From IMG/VR virus record IMGVR_UViG_3300042894_005807, positions 1-35,441 of that record: DNA of 35,441 nucleotides. One strand, given 5' to 3'. The notes under the pieces were generated by a model. That model was given only the letters and a program-made list of their open reading frames with translations. It had not been told where the DNA came from and made no database searches. Source of the DNA: a virus. A program made the translations under genes and the position numbers. Shown one piece after another: positions 16,552 through 24,057 of this stretch; the first letter of the stretch is position 1, and each line of letters starts with the position of its first letter.

Positions 16552-16556
16552 AATCA

Positions 16557-17252
16557 ATGAAACAGCAACTCAATGAAATAAAAAGACTGCAAGAACTTGC
16601 AGGAGTTGCCGCCGAAGGAGAACGTAATTCTCTAAAAGATGATAACATCTTTGACGATATCCCCTCTATAGACATTGATATACAAAAGGATGAAAGGGGA
16701 GAAGACACTCTCTTTATGAATATAAGTACACTATACCATGGAGGAGGAAACAAAAAAATATCATTACTAAAAGATAATCCACGATTGCAACAGCAAGTAA
16801 TGCAGGTTATGCAATCTGAAATACAAAAGACGTTCAGAAAAGTTATTCACTCTATTCTAGGTGAACCTTACGGACTGCCGGAATCTACTGAAACCGATAT
16901 CGACCTATCAGATACTCCAGGGTTTACTTCAAATCCTGCTAAAAAAATCAAAAATTTACCGATTCCTACCTTAGATTCGATTGCAAAAAGGTTATCTACT
17001 ATAGCAAAAAAAAGAGGCTGTTACGATATTACTAAGGTAACCGATCCTAGTACTATTAGTAACAGAGATTTCAGCGTTTATAAATACGGAGCCTTTTCGT
17101 GCGATCTTTCTAATGCTGCACTACTAATGCTACAGGATCTTAAGGTCCTAAGCGATGATGAAGATTCTAACAACTATAGGATTAGCCGTTTCTGTGTTTA
17201 TATTCTAATCGATCGCTTAAAAGAAGAAAAATTACTTTTCATAGAGTGGTAG
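16557..17252 (+). CDS. head-internal protein between protease and scaffold (231 aa)
   Basis: The ATG at 16557 is preferred to the upstream in-frame TTG at 16536, which lies inside the protease gene. The leader MKQQLNEIKRLQELAGVAAE shares the RLQxLAG helix with the products at 6803 and 14439 and with the scaffold C-terminus. Residue 114 starts another DIDLSDTPGF motif, here in the middle and preceded by PESTET. The C-terminal 100 residues are a basic helical domain (IAKRLSTIAKKRGCYDI … RFCVYILIDRLKEEKLLF). No known family is recognised. T4 has no gene between 21 and 22, so this is an insertion of an extra capsid-targeted cargo gene in the morphogenesis core. Confidence 0.8.
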   Translation: MKQQLNEIKRLQELAGVAAEGERNSLKDDNIFDDIPSIDIDIQKDERGEDTLFMNISTLYHGGGNKKISLLKDNPRLQQQVMQVMQSEIQKTFRKVIHSILGEPYGLPESTETDIDLSDTPGFTSNPAKKIKNLPIPTLDSIAKRLSTIAKKRGCYDITKVTDPSTISNRDFSVYKYGAFSCDLSNAALLMLQDLKVLSDDEDSNNYRISRFCVYILIDRLKEEKLLFIEW

Positions 17253-17267
17253 TAAAAATTTTTACTA
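17250..17267. other. 18-bp perfect palindrome overlapping a stop codon
   Basis: TAGTAAAAATTTTTACTA is an uninterrupted inverted repeat whose first three bases are the stop of the preceding gene. It lies 30 nt upstream of the scaffold promoter-like box. It could be a dimeric protein site or a weak terminator stem. Confidence 0.6.
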
Positions 17268-17296
17268 AGAATCAAGGTTTTCCGTACAGGCAGGGA

Positions 17297-17303
17297 TATT
17301 TAT
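17297..17303 (+). promoter_or_regulatory. late-promoter-like box aTATTTATga upstream of scaffold
   Basis: It lies 90 nt upstream of the scaffold ATG. With T4 spacing, transcription would start near 17310, directly before a 6-bp hairpin. It probably serves scaffold and major capsid protein, since no other box lies between those genes. Confidence 0.65.
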
Positions 17304-17310
17304 GATCGTA

Positions 17311-17328
17311 TGCCATCCTAATATGGCA
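17311..17328 (+). promoter_or_regulatory. 5'-leader hairpin of the scaffold/capsid transcript
   Basis: TGCCAT and ATGGCA pair around a 6-base loop at the predicted 5' end of the message. A 5' stem could stabilise the mRNA. No T-run follows, so it is not a normal terminator. Confidence 0.55.
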
Positions 17329-17393
17329 TTTTGTATTCTATACACTCTTATATTGCTACCCTACTAATTAGCAATCCCCGAAACAAATTTAAG

Positions 17394-18632
17394 ATGGAAA
17401 ATCAAGAATTGTTTAAACAAGCAATCCTTGACGCAAAGGCTGTTCGTGAGACTGCAATGGCTGCCGCCAGAACTACTCTCGCCGAGCATTTTGAGCCTTT
17501 TATCAAGGAGACCATGGAAAAAGAACTCACAAAAGAAGAGGACGACACCATGGAAGAGGCTCATGACATGGAAGAGGCTATGATGCATGACAAAGACAAA
17601 ATGCATAAAGAAGCCGCCGACATGGAAGAGTCTACACTAGATGAGATCCTAGCCGAGCTAGATGCTCTTTCTGAAGAGAAGATCGAAGAAGATGCAGACC
17701 TCGAAGAAGATGCTGATCTAGAAGAAGCGAAAGTCGGTACAACTGCCGGCTATTCTGAAAAAGCTCATACGTCTAGAGGTGGAACCGGTTACCCTGAAAA
17801 AGGCGGTAAACACAAAGGCGAAGGAGATGGTTATCCTGAAAAAGCAAAGAGCTCTATTCACGAAGCTGAAGATGACGAAAAAGAAAAGGAAGACGACGAA
17901 GCTGAAGAAGCCGGCGAAGACCTTACTAAAGACATCGAAGCTGGTGAAGGTGGAGACGGACAAGAAGTAGTCGACATTACTGTAGGCGAATTGAAAGACA
18001 TCATCCGTGATGTGTTCATGCAACTACAAGGTGGCGGCGGTGCTCTTGATGCCGGAACCGAACTTGCAACCGACTTAGGCGGCGGTGAAGAAATGGAAGC
18101 AGGAGAAGAAGAGATCTCTCTTGACGAAATTCTAGCCGAGCTTGAAGAAGAAGAGCACAAGATGGAAGAAGGTAAGAAAAAGCATCATGAAGATGACAGA
18201 GTAGAAGAAGGTACTGGTCCTGGCGGACAAATTGATCCAAAAGCTCAAGACGTTCACATGGTACAGTACGACGAAACAAAGAAAGAGTTGAAAGAAGCCG
18301 TTAAGACTATCAAAGCTCTTAAGACTGAACTCAACGAAATCAATTTGTTTAGTGCCAAGCTTCTCTACGTAAACAAAATCTTCAAGGCCAAAAACCTTTC
18401 TGAGTCGCAAAAAACAAAAGTGATCAATGCATTTGATAGAGCAGTCTCTGTTAAAGAAGTTGAAAACACTTACAAAACATTACTTGAGTCTTTGAGTGCT
18501 GATACTAAAAAGTCTACAATCAAAGAATCTGTAGGTTTCGCATCAAAACCAATCGGTCATGCTCCAGCTCGTCCGATTGTTGAAGCCGATGCCTTTGTAA
18601 CAAGATGGCAACAGCTTGCTGGAATCAAATAA
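17394..18632 (+). CDS. 22: prohead scaffold (core) protein, gp22-like (412 aa)
   Basis: The ATG at 17394 gives MENQELFKQAILDAKAVRET; the open frame extends upstream to a TTG at 17331 that would lie in the leader. The protein is extremely acidic and low in complexity (EEKIEEDADLEEDADLEEAK, DDEKEKEDDEAEEAGED), as expected for the gp22 scaffold that fills the prohead and is then digested to peptides. A Gly-rich segment (QLQGGGGALDAGTELATDLG) and a coiled coil near residue 300 follow. The C-terminus, FVTRWQQLAGIK, resembles the RLQxLAG helix in the leaders of internal proteins. Position immediately before the major capsid gene supports the call. Sequence similarity to T4 gp22 itself would be low because of the biased composition. 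Confidence 0.9.
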   Translation: MENQELFKQAILDAKAVRETAMAAARTTLAEHFEPFIKETMEKELTKEEDDTMEEAHDMEEAMMHDKDKMHKEAADMEESTLDEILAELDALSEEKIEEDADLEEDADLEEAKVGTTAGYSEKAHTSRGGTGYPEKGGKHKGEGDGYPEKAKSSIHEAEDDEKEKEDDEAEEAGEDLTKDIEAGEGGDGQEVVDITVGELKDIIRDVFMQLQGGGGALDAGTELATDLGGGEEMEAGEEEISLDEILAELEEEEHKMEEGKKKHHEDDRVEEGTGPGGQIDPKAQDVHMVQYDETKKELKEAVKTIKALKTELNEINLFSAKLLYVNKIFKAKNLSESQKTKVINAFDRAVSVKEVENTYKTLLESLSADTKKSTIKESVGFASKPIGHAPARPIVEADAFVTRWQQLAGIK

Positions 18633-18665
18633 ACAATTTTTTTTTAAACCAAACATTTTTTTAAA

Positions 18666-20381
18666 ATGTCAAACTTAGTACAATCCCTCCTCGAAAGCGC
18701 TAACCCTTACCAAGATCAACTTGGTGTTAGCCAAAAGCTTGCTAAGAAGTGGGCCAAGTCTGGTCTACTCGAGGGTTTGAAAGATTACGACCGCACCAAT
18801 ATGGCCGTTATCCTTGAGAACCAAGCCAAGCAACTAGTACTTGAACAATCTTCAACTGGTGGTGGTGTAACCAACGGTGCTACCTTTACTCCCGGTAATG
18901 GTGAGCAGTGGGCTGGTGTAGCTCTTCCTCTTGTTCGTAAGATTTTCGGTCAAATCGCTTCTAAAGAGTTCGTTAGCGTTCAGCCAATGAACCTTCCTGC
19001 TGGTCTAGTATTCTATCTAGATTTCCAGTATGGTAACAACGTACCTAAGCCTTTTGTAAAAGGACAGTCAGTTTACGGTACTTTGAACCAAACTCCTAAC
19101 AGCGGATTCGGTAACCTAGCAGAAGGTGGTCTTTATGGCCAGGGCCGTTTTGGTTATTCTATTAACCAGTTCTCTGCCTCTTACTTCTCTGGTTCTGCTA
19201 CTGCTACCCTCGCTACTTACCAGGATGTAAACTTTAACTCAGCTTACTCTCAGTCTGTAGTAGATAACAAGATGATCAAAATCAGCATCAATACTGGTTC
19301 TTTGGTACTTGATACCAACGGTGTTCGTGCCTTTGAAATCTCTGGTAGCAACAACGCTTCTATCACTCCTAGCACCCTTATCAATGACTTTACTGTTATC
19401 AATGGTGCTAACCTAGTATTCTTTGTTAGCGGTTCTACACTCGCTACAGTACAGACTTCATTGTCTGGTTCTGGTGTCGATAACGTAGTACCTGGCGTAG
19501 TATTGTTCTATAACAAAGCTACTAACTTCCAAACACGTGGTGACTTCGAGGATGCTCCTCAAGATACACCTACTCCATTCTCTAACCCGAACGCAGCTTC
19601 TTCTGCCTCTATCGTTATCCCTGAGATCAACGTACAGATGAAGTCTGAGACCATCTCTGCTAAAACTCGTAAGTTGAAAGCACAGTGGACTCCAGAATTC
19701 GCTCAAGACTTGAATGCTTATCATTCACTTGATGCTGAAGCTGAATTGACTGGTATGCTTTCTGAGTACATCTCTCTTGAGATCGACCTAGAAATCCTCG
19801 ACATGTTGATCGAAAATGCACAGACAGTTGCTAACTGGTCTGCTCAAATCGGTCAGCAAATTAATGCTGCTGGTACTGCTTACGTAACAAACACCGCTGG
19901 TGCTTACTACAACCAGATGTCTTGGTTCCAAACTTTGGGTATCAAGCTTCAGGCCGTATCTAACAAGATCCATCAGTTGACCCTCCGTGGTGGTGCTAAC
20001 TTCCTAGTATGTTCTCCAACTGTAGCTACAATCCTTGAGTCTATTCCTGGATTTGCTGCTGATACAGACGGTGCAGCCGACACTATGAAGTATGCTTTCG
20101 GTGTTCAGAAGATCGGTGCTCTTAACAGTCGTTACAAGGTTTACAAGAACCCTTACATGACCGAGAACACAATCCTTATGGGCTTCCGTGGTAACCAATT
20201 CCTAGAGTGCGGTGCCGTATACGCTCCTTACGTACCATTGATCATGACTCCTCTAGTGTACGATCCTCAGACCTTTACACCACGTAAGGGTATCATGACT
20301 CGTTACGCGAAGAAGATGATTCGTCCTGAGTACTACGGTAAGGTATATGTATCTGACCTTCAGGTAGCTCAAGCTAGCTAA
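18666..20381 (+). CDS. 23: major capsid protein, gp23-like (571 aa)
   Basis: Forms the hexamers of the capsid shell with an HK97-type fold. The N-terminal 60 residues are the scaffold-binding propeptide (SNLVQSLLESANPYQDQLG … KKWAKSGLLEGLKDYDRTNM); the best cleavage site is LVLE60/QSSTG. The mature part opens TGGGVTNGATFTPGNGEQW followed by LPLVRKIFGQIASKEFVSVQ, a T4-like signature, and ends with RYAKKMIRPEYYGKVYVSDL. Residues about 155-310 hold an inserted Ser/Thr/Gly-rich region (QFSASYFSGSATATLAT) that explains the length over T4 gp23 (521). Codon use is biased to GGT, GCT and CGT, unlike the AGA-using neighbours, as expected for the most abundant protein. The 33-nt leader has poly-T runs and no Shine-Dalgarno. 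Confidence 0.97.
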   Translation: MSNLVQSLLESANPYQDQLGVSQKLAKKWAKSGLLEGLKDYDRTNMAVILENQAKQLVLEQSSTGGGVTNGATFTPGNGEQWAGVALPLVRKIFGQIASKEFVSVQPMNLPAGLVFYLDFQYGNNVPKPFVKGQSVYGTLNQTPNSGFGNLAEGGLYGQGRFGYSINQFSASYFSGSATATLATYQDVNFNSAYSQSVVDNKMIKISINTGSLVLDTNGVRAFEISGSNNASITPSTLINDFTVINGANLVFFVSGSTLATVQTSLSGSGVDNVVPGVVLFYNKATNFQTRGDFEDAPQDTPTPFSNPNAASSASIVIPEINVQMKSETISAKTRKLKAQWTPEFAQDLNAYHSLDAEAELTGMLSEYISLEIDLEILDMLIENAQTVANWSAQIGQQINAAGTAYVTNTAGAYYNQMSWFQTLGIKLQAVSNKIHQLTLRGGANFLVCSPTVATILESIPGFAADTDGAADTMKYAFGVQKIGALNSRYKVYKNPYMTENTILMGFRGNQFLECGAVYAPYVPLIMTPLVYDPQTFTPRKGIMTRYAKKMIRPEYYGKVYVSDLQVAQAS

Positions 20382-20408
20382 TCAATCTAGATAGCTTAAA
20401 TAATAAAG

Positions 20409-20432
20409 CCGGCCCCGTAAGGCCGGTTTTTT
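20409..20432 (+). terminator. rho-independent terminator after major capsid gene
   Basis: A 6-bp stem ccggcc / ggccgg with a 6-base loop is followed by six Ts. It ends the scaffold/capsid unit 27 nt after the capsid stop codon. Confidence 0.93.
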
Positions 20433-20446
20433 ATTCCCAAATCTAC

Positions 20447-20453
20447 TATTTAT
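20447..20453 (+). promoter_or_regulatory. late-promoter-like box cTATTTATat
   Basis: Lies 14 nt after the T-run of the capsid terminator and 12 nt before the ATG at 20466. Confidence 0.65.
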
Positions 20454-20465
20454 ATTAAAATTACA

Positions 20466-20735
20466 ATGCCTACTTTACTAGATTTAAGCAGAGATCCGTA
20501 CGGATTAAACGGAGGTGCAATTATAAGCGGTTCAGTAAATACAAAAGCTGACGCTTTCTGGTATTTACCTATAACAAACACTACCGCAAAGGTATCTTTT
20601 AGCAGCCTTACAGGCGGCCCAATTAGTGCTTCTTTCACAGCAGGTAATGGAGTTTTTGGTGCAATCACTGAAGTTTCTCAGTCGTCCGGTATAGCCGTTC
20701 TCTACTCTGGATCATACCAGTATCCCCTGCCCTGA
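20466..20735 (+). CDS. probable capsid decoration protein (89 aa)
   Basis: A small, nearly uncharged, beta-rich protein: MPTLLDLSRDPYGLNGGAII, then strands such as AFWYLPITNTTAKVSF, SSLTGGPISASFTAGNG and SSGIAVLYSGSYQYPLP. It is the only gene between two strong terminators and has its own promoter-like box, so it can be made at a level independent of its neighbours, as expected for a protein needed in hundreds of copies. The position directly after the major capsid gene suits a head-decoration role (like Soc or Hoc in T4 by function, not by sequence). I recognise the LLDLSRDPYGLNGG start from similar small genes next to gp23 in other T4-like phages. The function is inferred. Confidence 0.72.
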   Translation: MPTLLDLSRDPYGLNGGAIISGSVNTKADAFWYLPITNTTAKVSFSSLTGGPISASFTAGNGVFGAITEVSQSSGIAVLYSGSYQYPLP

Positions 20736-20763
20736 TATAAATCCTTGAGAATATATAATATAG

Positions 20764-20785
20764 AACCCTCTTCGGAGGGTTTTTT
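20764..20785 (+). terminator. rho-independent terminator with UUCG tetraloop
   Basis: A 7-bp stem (aaccctc / gagggtt) closes a C(UUCG)G tetraloop and runs into a T-tract. It ends the decoration-protein unit. Confidence 0.94.
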
Positions 20786-20801
20786 ATTCTTTCCTGCTTA
20801 C

Positions 20802-20808
20802 TATTTAT
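20802..20808 (+). promoter_or_regulatory. late-promoter-like box cTATTTATat
   Basis: Follows the UUCG terminator and lies 16 nt upstream of the PhoH start. It would transcribe PhoH and the neck genes. Confidence 0.65.
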
Positions 20809-20824
20809 ATCAAACGGTCTGTGC

Positions 20825-21499
20825 ATGGTGACAACAACAGTTTCAAAAAAGAAAAAACTTAAGAATCCTATCAAATTTCAAGTTACGCTCAACGAAGAAC
20901 AAAAGGCTGCCAAAGCCATAATTCTTGGAAACAAGATAACGGTTCTGAAAGGAGGTGCAGGGTCAGGAAAATCGATGGTAGCCGCACAAGCTGCCCTTGA
21001 TTTACTGTTTACCGGCCAGGTTGAGAAGGTAATTCTAACAAGGCCTGCTGTAACTGCAGGAGAGGAATTAGGGTTCATGCCTGGAGATAAAGATGCAAAG
21101 CTTGCTCCTTATACTGCAGCTATATACGATAACATGTATAGGCTCTATAATAAGGAGAAGATTGATAGAGAGATAACAGAGGGTAGGATTGAAGTGATTC
21201 CAGTGGCGTTCATGAGAGGTAGGAATTTGACAAACTGTTGTGTAGTAGTAGACGAAGGTCAAAATATTACACACCGTCAGATGGAGTTGATATTGGGTAG
21301 AATATGTGAAGGATCGAAAATGATTATTTGCGGTGATACAGCGCAGATCGACCTAAAAGACAAGAAATTATCAGGTTTTGGCTTTATCTGTAACAATTTG
21401 ACAAACGTAAAAGGTTTTGCAGTTGTAACGTTAAAGACAAATCACCGCGATCCAATCGTGGAAGATATTTTGAAAGTATACTTAGACCATAGAGACTAG
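20825..21499 (+). CDS. phoH: PhoH-like P-loop ATPase (224 aa)
   Basis: Walker A GGAGSGKS (43-50) and Walker B CVVVDEGQN (139-147) are intact, with the family's LTRPAVTAGEELGFMPGD (71-88), FMRGRNL and MIICGDTAQIDL blocks. These match the PhoH domain, related to the N-terminal helicase-like ATPase of RecD/superfamily 1. Length fits phage PhoH proteins. The gene is common in marine and freshwater phages; its role is unsettled (RNA metabolism and phosphate stress have both been proposed). A Lys-rich N-terminus (SKKKKLKNPIKF) may contact nucleic acid. It is placed in a structural operon, six bases from the neck gene, which is uncommon for a metabolic gene and suggests late expression. Confidence 0.95.
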   Translation: MVTTTVSKKKKLKNPIKFQVTLNEEQKAAKAIILGNKITVLKGGAGSGKSMVAAQAALDLLFTGQVEKVILTRPAVTAGEELGFMPGDKDAKLAPYTAAIYDNMYRLYNKEKIDREITEGRIEVIPVAFMRGRNLTNCCVVVDEGQNITHRQMELILGRICEGSKMIICGDTAQIDLKDKKLSGFGFICNNLTNVKGFAVVTLKTNHRDPIVEDILKVYLDHRD

Positions 21500-21504
21500 A
21501 AAAC

Positions 21505-22698
21505 ATGGCAAATCCAATAATTTACGACGGTAGTCCAGGTCCAATATCAGGAAGTACTCCGTTTGGATTCTACGACAACGACCCCCAGTACCAAAACGAC
21601 GGGCCAAAAGTAGCTAACTACTGTGCCCGTAAATTAGGGTATCCAGTACTCGACGTCGAACTAGACGATCTAAACATTTACGCATGTTTTGAAGAAGCTG
21701 TATCTATATACGCTGAAGAGCTCTATCAACTCAAGATAAAAGACAACTACCTTACTCTCGAAGGTCAACCAACGGCTTCACTACTTAATAACACTGTAGT
21801 ATCTCCGAACTTAACCAACATGATAAACATCTCTGAGACTTATGGACAAGTCGCAGGAGTAGGTGGATTTGTTAGTTGGAAAAGCGGATCATTAGACCTC
21901 TTACCTGGAGTACAAAACTATAACGTGTACGATTGGGCTGTAGCATCCCAAAGCATGGATCCAGGAGACAGAATTATCATTCAAAGAGTAATGTATCAAG
22001 CCCCGCCTGCAATTTACGGATACGGCTACGGTGCCTACTATCCACAACTTGGAGGTGCGGGTGCATGGCCAGGCGATTGGGGCGGATACGGCGGTATGGG
22101 ATACGGTGGAAACAACAGTGCAACATATTACCCCATTTACTGGGATATTCAAAGAATTCAGCAGTTAGAAATGTCAAACGACGTACGTCTACCTGAGTGG
22201 TCATTTGAACTGATTGGAACTAATTTGAGAATAACTCCCGTACCTCTAGGAGGTAATTACGGTGGTTACAGGTCCTGTATATCAATCCAATACGCCTTTC
22301 AGTCTGATTTGATGTCACTCACTGAAAACAGTCCATACGGTGCAAATCAAGGTCTAGTTGCAAACCCCGCACTCGCACCTTACGGTCTAATCACCTACTC
22401 GGATATCAATCAACCAGGTAAGCAATGGATCAAAGAATATACAGCTGCACTAACATCCGAGCTACTGGGTCTAGTACGTGGAAAATACCAGACTGTACTC
22501 ATTCCTGGTGCGGAAGCTACACTCAACTATAACGACTTAATTACGCGCGGTAAAGAAATGCAAACGGCTTTACGTGAAAAATTAAGGTTAGATCTTGAGG
22601 ATATGTCAAGACAAAAGCAACTTGAGAGAAAACAGTCAGAAAACCAGTCTCTAAGTGATACATTAAGTAACATACCGTTAATGGTTTATATAGGATAA
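21505..22698 (+). CDS. 13: neck protein, gp13-like (397 aa)
   Basis: In T4, gp13 and gp14 close the filled head and make the tail attachment site. Signs here are the early block KVANYCARKLGYPVLDVELD with LNIYACFEEAVSIYAEELYQ, a YGQVAGVGGFVSWKSGSLDL segment, WDIQRIQQLEMSNDVRLPEW and SFELIGTNLRITPVP, and a C-terminal helical part (YTAALTSELLGLVRGKYQTV) ending in a charged coil. I recognise these from gp13-like proteins of cyanophages and other T4-like phages. Residues about 170-208 hold an unusual Gly/Tyr-rich loop (YGYGYGAYYPQLGGAG, GGYGGMGYGGNN). The gene order 13-14-15 follows. Confidence 0.82.
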   Translation: MANPIIYDGSPGPISGSTPFGFYDNDPQYQNDGPKVANYCARKLGYPVLDVELDDLNIYACFEEAVSIYAEELYQLKIKDNYLTLEGQPTASLLNNTVVSPNLTNMINISETYGQVAGVGGFVSWKSGSLDLLPGVQNYNVYDWAVASQSMDPGDRIIIQRVMYQAPPAIYGYGYGAYYPQLGGAGAWPGDWGGYGGMGYGGNNSATYYPIYWDIQRIQQLEMSNDVRLPEWSFELIGTNLRITPVPLGGNYGGYRSCISIQYAFQSDLMSLTENSPYGANQGLVANPALAPYGLITYSDINQPGKQWIKEYTAALTSELLGLVRGKYQTVLIPGAEATLNYNDLITRGKEMQTALREKLRLDLEDMSRQKQLERKQSENQSLSDTLSNIPLMVYIG

Positions 22699-22700
22699 TT

Positions 22701-23195
22701 ATGGCTCTATTTGGAACAGTCAGGGATGCAAACATGCAACTCGGTGTAGCAGCCGAGTTTGTAAATAATGTAGTTACCCAACAAATCGGGTACTATAAGA
22801 TAGTCCTCCCTGCAAGCCCGCCAAATATGTACGGTGAAGCTCTAGTTAAACAGTACATAGGTCCAGTGCTGCTTAACTGTTTGATAGTGCGCGGAGACTT
22901 TTCAACCGTAGCTGACAATAATTTCGGTCCCGACAGTAGACGAGAGGTAGATTTCAGGTTTTTAAAACCAGACCTGGAAGCAGCTAATGTAGTACCTGAG
23001 ACCGGTGATATCATCATGTACAACGAACTCTACTACGAGGTCGATAATACGAACGAAAATCAGCTCTTCCTCGGAAAAGATCCGAATTACACTTATTCAG
23101 CTGGCTTAAACAACTTTGGTACTAGTTTCTCAATTATACTTAACACCCATATGACAACACCGGAAAGACTGGGTATAACACAACAAAGACTCTAG
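22701..23195 (+). CDS. 14: neck protein, gp14-like (164 aa)
   Basis: Starts two bases after the gp13-like stop. The motif VPETGDIIMYNELYYEVDNT (98-117) followed by QLFLGKDPNYTY corresponds to the PKEGDLIYF … FEI … QLG stretch of T4 gp14. An earlier segment YYKIVLPASPPNMYGEA and RREVDFRFLKPDLE also fit. At 164 residues it is shorter than T4 gp14 (256). Together with gp13 it would form the neck that plugs the packaged head. The assignment depends on one conserved block plus gene order, so it is less certain than those of terminase or portal. Confidence 0.72.
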   Translation: MALFGTVRDANMQLGVAAEFVNNVVTQQIGYYKIVLPASPPNMYGEALVKQYIGPVLLNCLIVRGDFSTVADNNFGPDSRREVDFRFLKPDLEAANVVPETGDIIMYNELYYEVDNTNENQLFLGKDPNYTYSAGLNNFGTSFSIILNTHMTTPERLGITQQRL

Positions 23196-23196
23196 T

Positions 23197-24057
23197 ATGC
23201 CGCAAATTGTACGACCACAGAATAGGAGAGAGTTTATGGATAAACTCATTATTCCAGCTGATCCTCAGTATGGAAACCCTAATCTCGTATTCTCTGAGCC
23301 GTTCAAGCCTGGACAACCTGAATTCAATAGAGCTTATGAAACTGCATTTGAACCTACAGCAGACAAGAAATACTCAATAGGACTTGAGGATATTGATCAA
23401 TCTATAATGTATCACTTTACAAACGTTCTTAAGCTGACGGTATTTCAAAACAATTCTACGGTACTTGTCCCGATTATATATGGATCTCCTGAGAAATGGA
23501 AATCAATTCAGAAAGACGGATACTACCGGGATAATGTCTCAAGAATCATGTCTCCATTGTTAGTTTTTAAGAGATCTTCAGTAGTTCAAAACCGTACTCT
23601 TGGAAATAAGATTGACGGTAATGTTGCAAGAAACGTACAACTTTACGAAAAACCATTCTCTCGTAGGAATATATACGATAATTTTAATGTACTACAGAAT
23701 CAAAAGCCGCAGAAGGAATATACAGTAGTGGTAACACCTGATTACGTGACAGTTAACTACACCTGTATCATGTGGACAAACTTTGTAGAACAGATGAATA
23801 AGTTAATTGAGGCTGTAAACTTTGCCTCTAATTCTTACTGGGGAGACCCTGACTCTTTTCAATTCCTTGCAAAAACTGAAACTTTCACTGACGCACAAGT
23901 CTACGAACAGGGCGAAGATAGGATTGTGAGAACTGAATTCGACCTCACTGTAAACGGTTATTTGATTCCGGATTCGCTGAACGCTTATATAGCTCAGCTT
24001 TCAGGTAAAACATATAGTATTTGCAAAATAGTGTTTAGTACCGAACAGGTACAGTAG
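23197..24057 (+). CDS. 15: tail completion/sheath stabiliser protein, gp15-like (286 aa)
   Basis: In T4, gp15 forms the hexameric ring that ends the tail and binds the neck. Support: NSTVLVPIIYGSPEKWKSIQ (86-105), comparable with VPITYASKEHF of T4 gp15; a central YTCIMWTNFVEQMNKLIEAV helix, comparable with the sheath-stabiliser's Y-E-L … F … Q helix; and RIVRTEFDLTVNGYLIPDS near the end, like the L-T-F-E-V-N-G-W block. Length is near T4 gp15 (272). It follows the gp14-like stop by one base and is the last gene before the fibre genes. Since the contractile-tail sheath and tube genes are not in the window, this is the main evidence here for a myovirus-type tail. Confidence 0.83.
   Translation: MPQIVRPQNRREFMDKLIIPADPQYGNPNLVFSEPFKPGQPEFNRAYETAFEPTADKKYSIGLEDIDQSIMYHFTNVLKLTVFQNNSTVLVPIIYGSPEKWKSIQKDGYYRDNVSRIMSPLLVFKRSSVVQNRTLGNKIDGNVARNVQLYEKPFSRRNIYDNFNVLQNQKPQKEYTVVVTPDYVTVNYTCIMWTNFVEQMNKLIEAVNFASNSYWGDPDSFQFLAKTETFTDAQVYEQGEDRIVRTEFDLTVNGYLIPDSLNAYIAQLSGKTYSICKIVFSTEQVQ

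Noticed and set aside
17718-18410. Several overlapping - strand and + strand frames in the scaffold gene
   Set aside because: Asp/Glu codon runs (gaa, gat) read in other frames give Phe/Ser/Lys-rich open frames without meaning.
18633-18665. Poly-T tracts before the capsid gene as a terminator
   Set aside because: No stem precedes the T-runs, and the capsid gene has no box of its own, so read-through from the scaffold promoter is needed.
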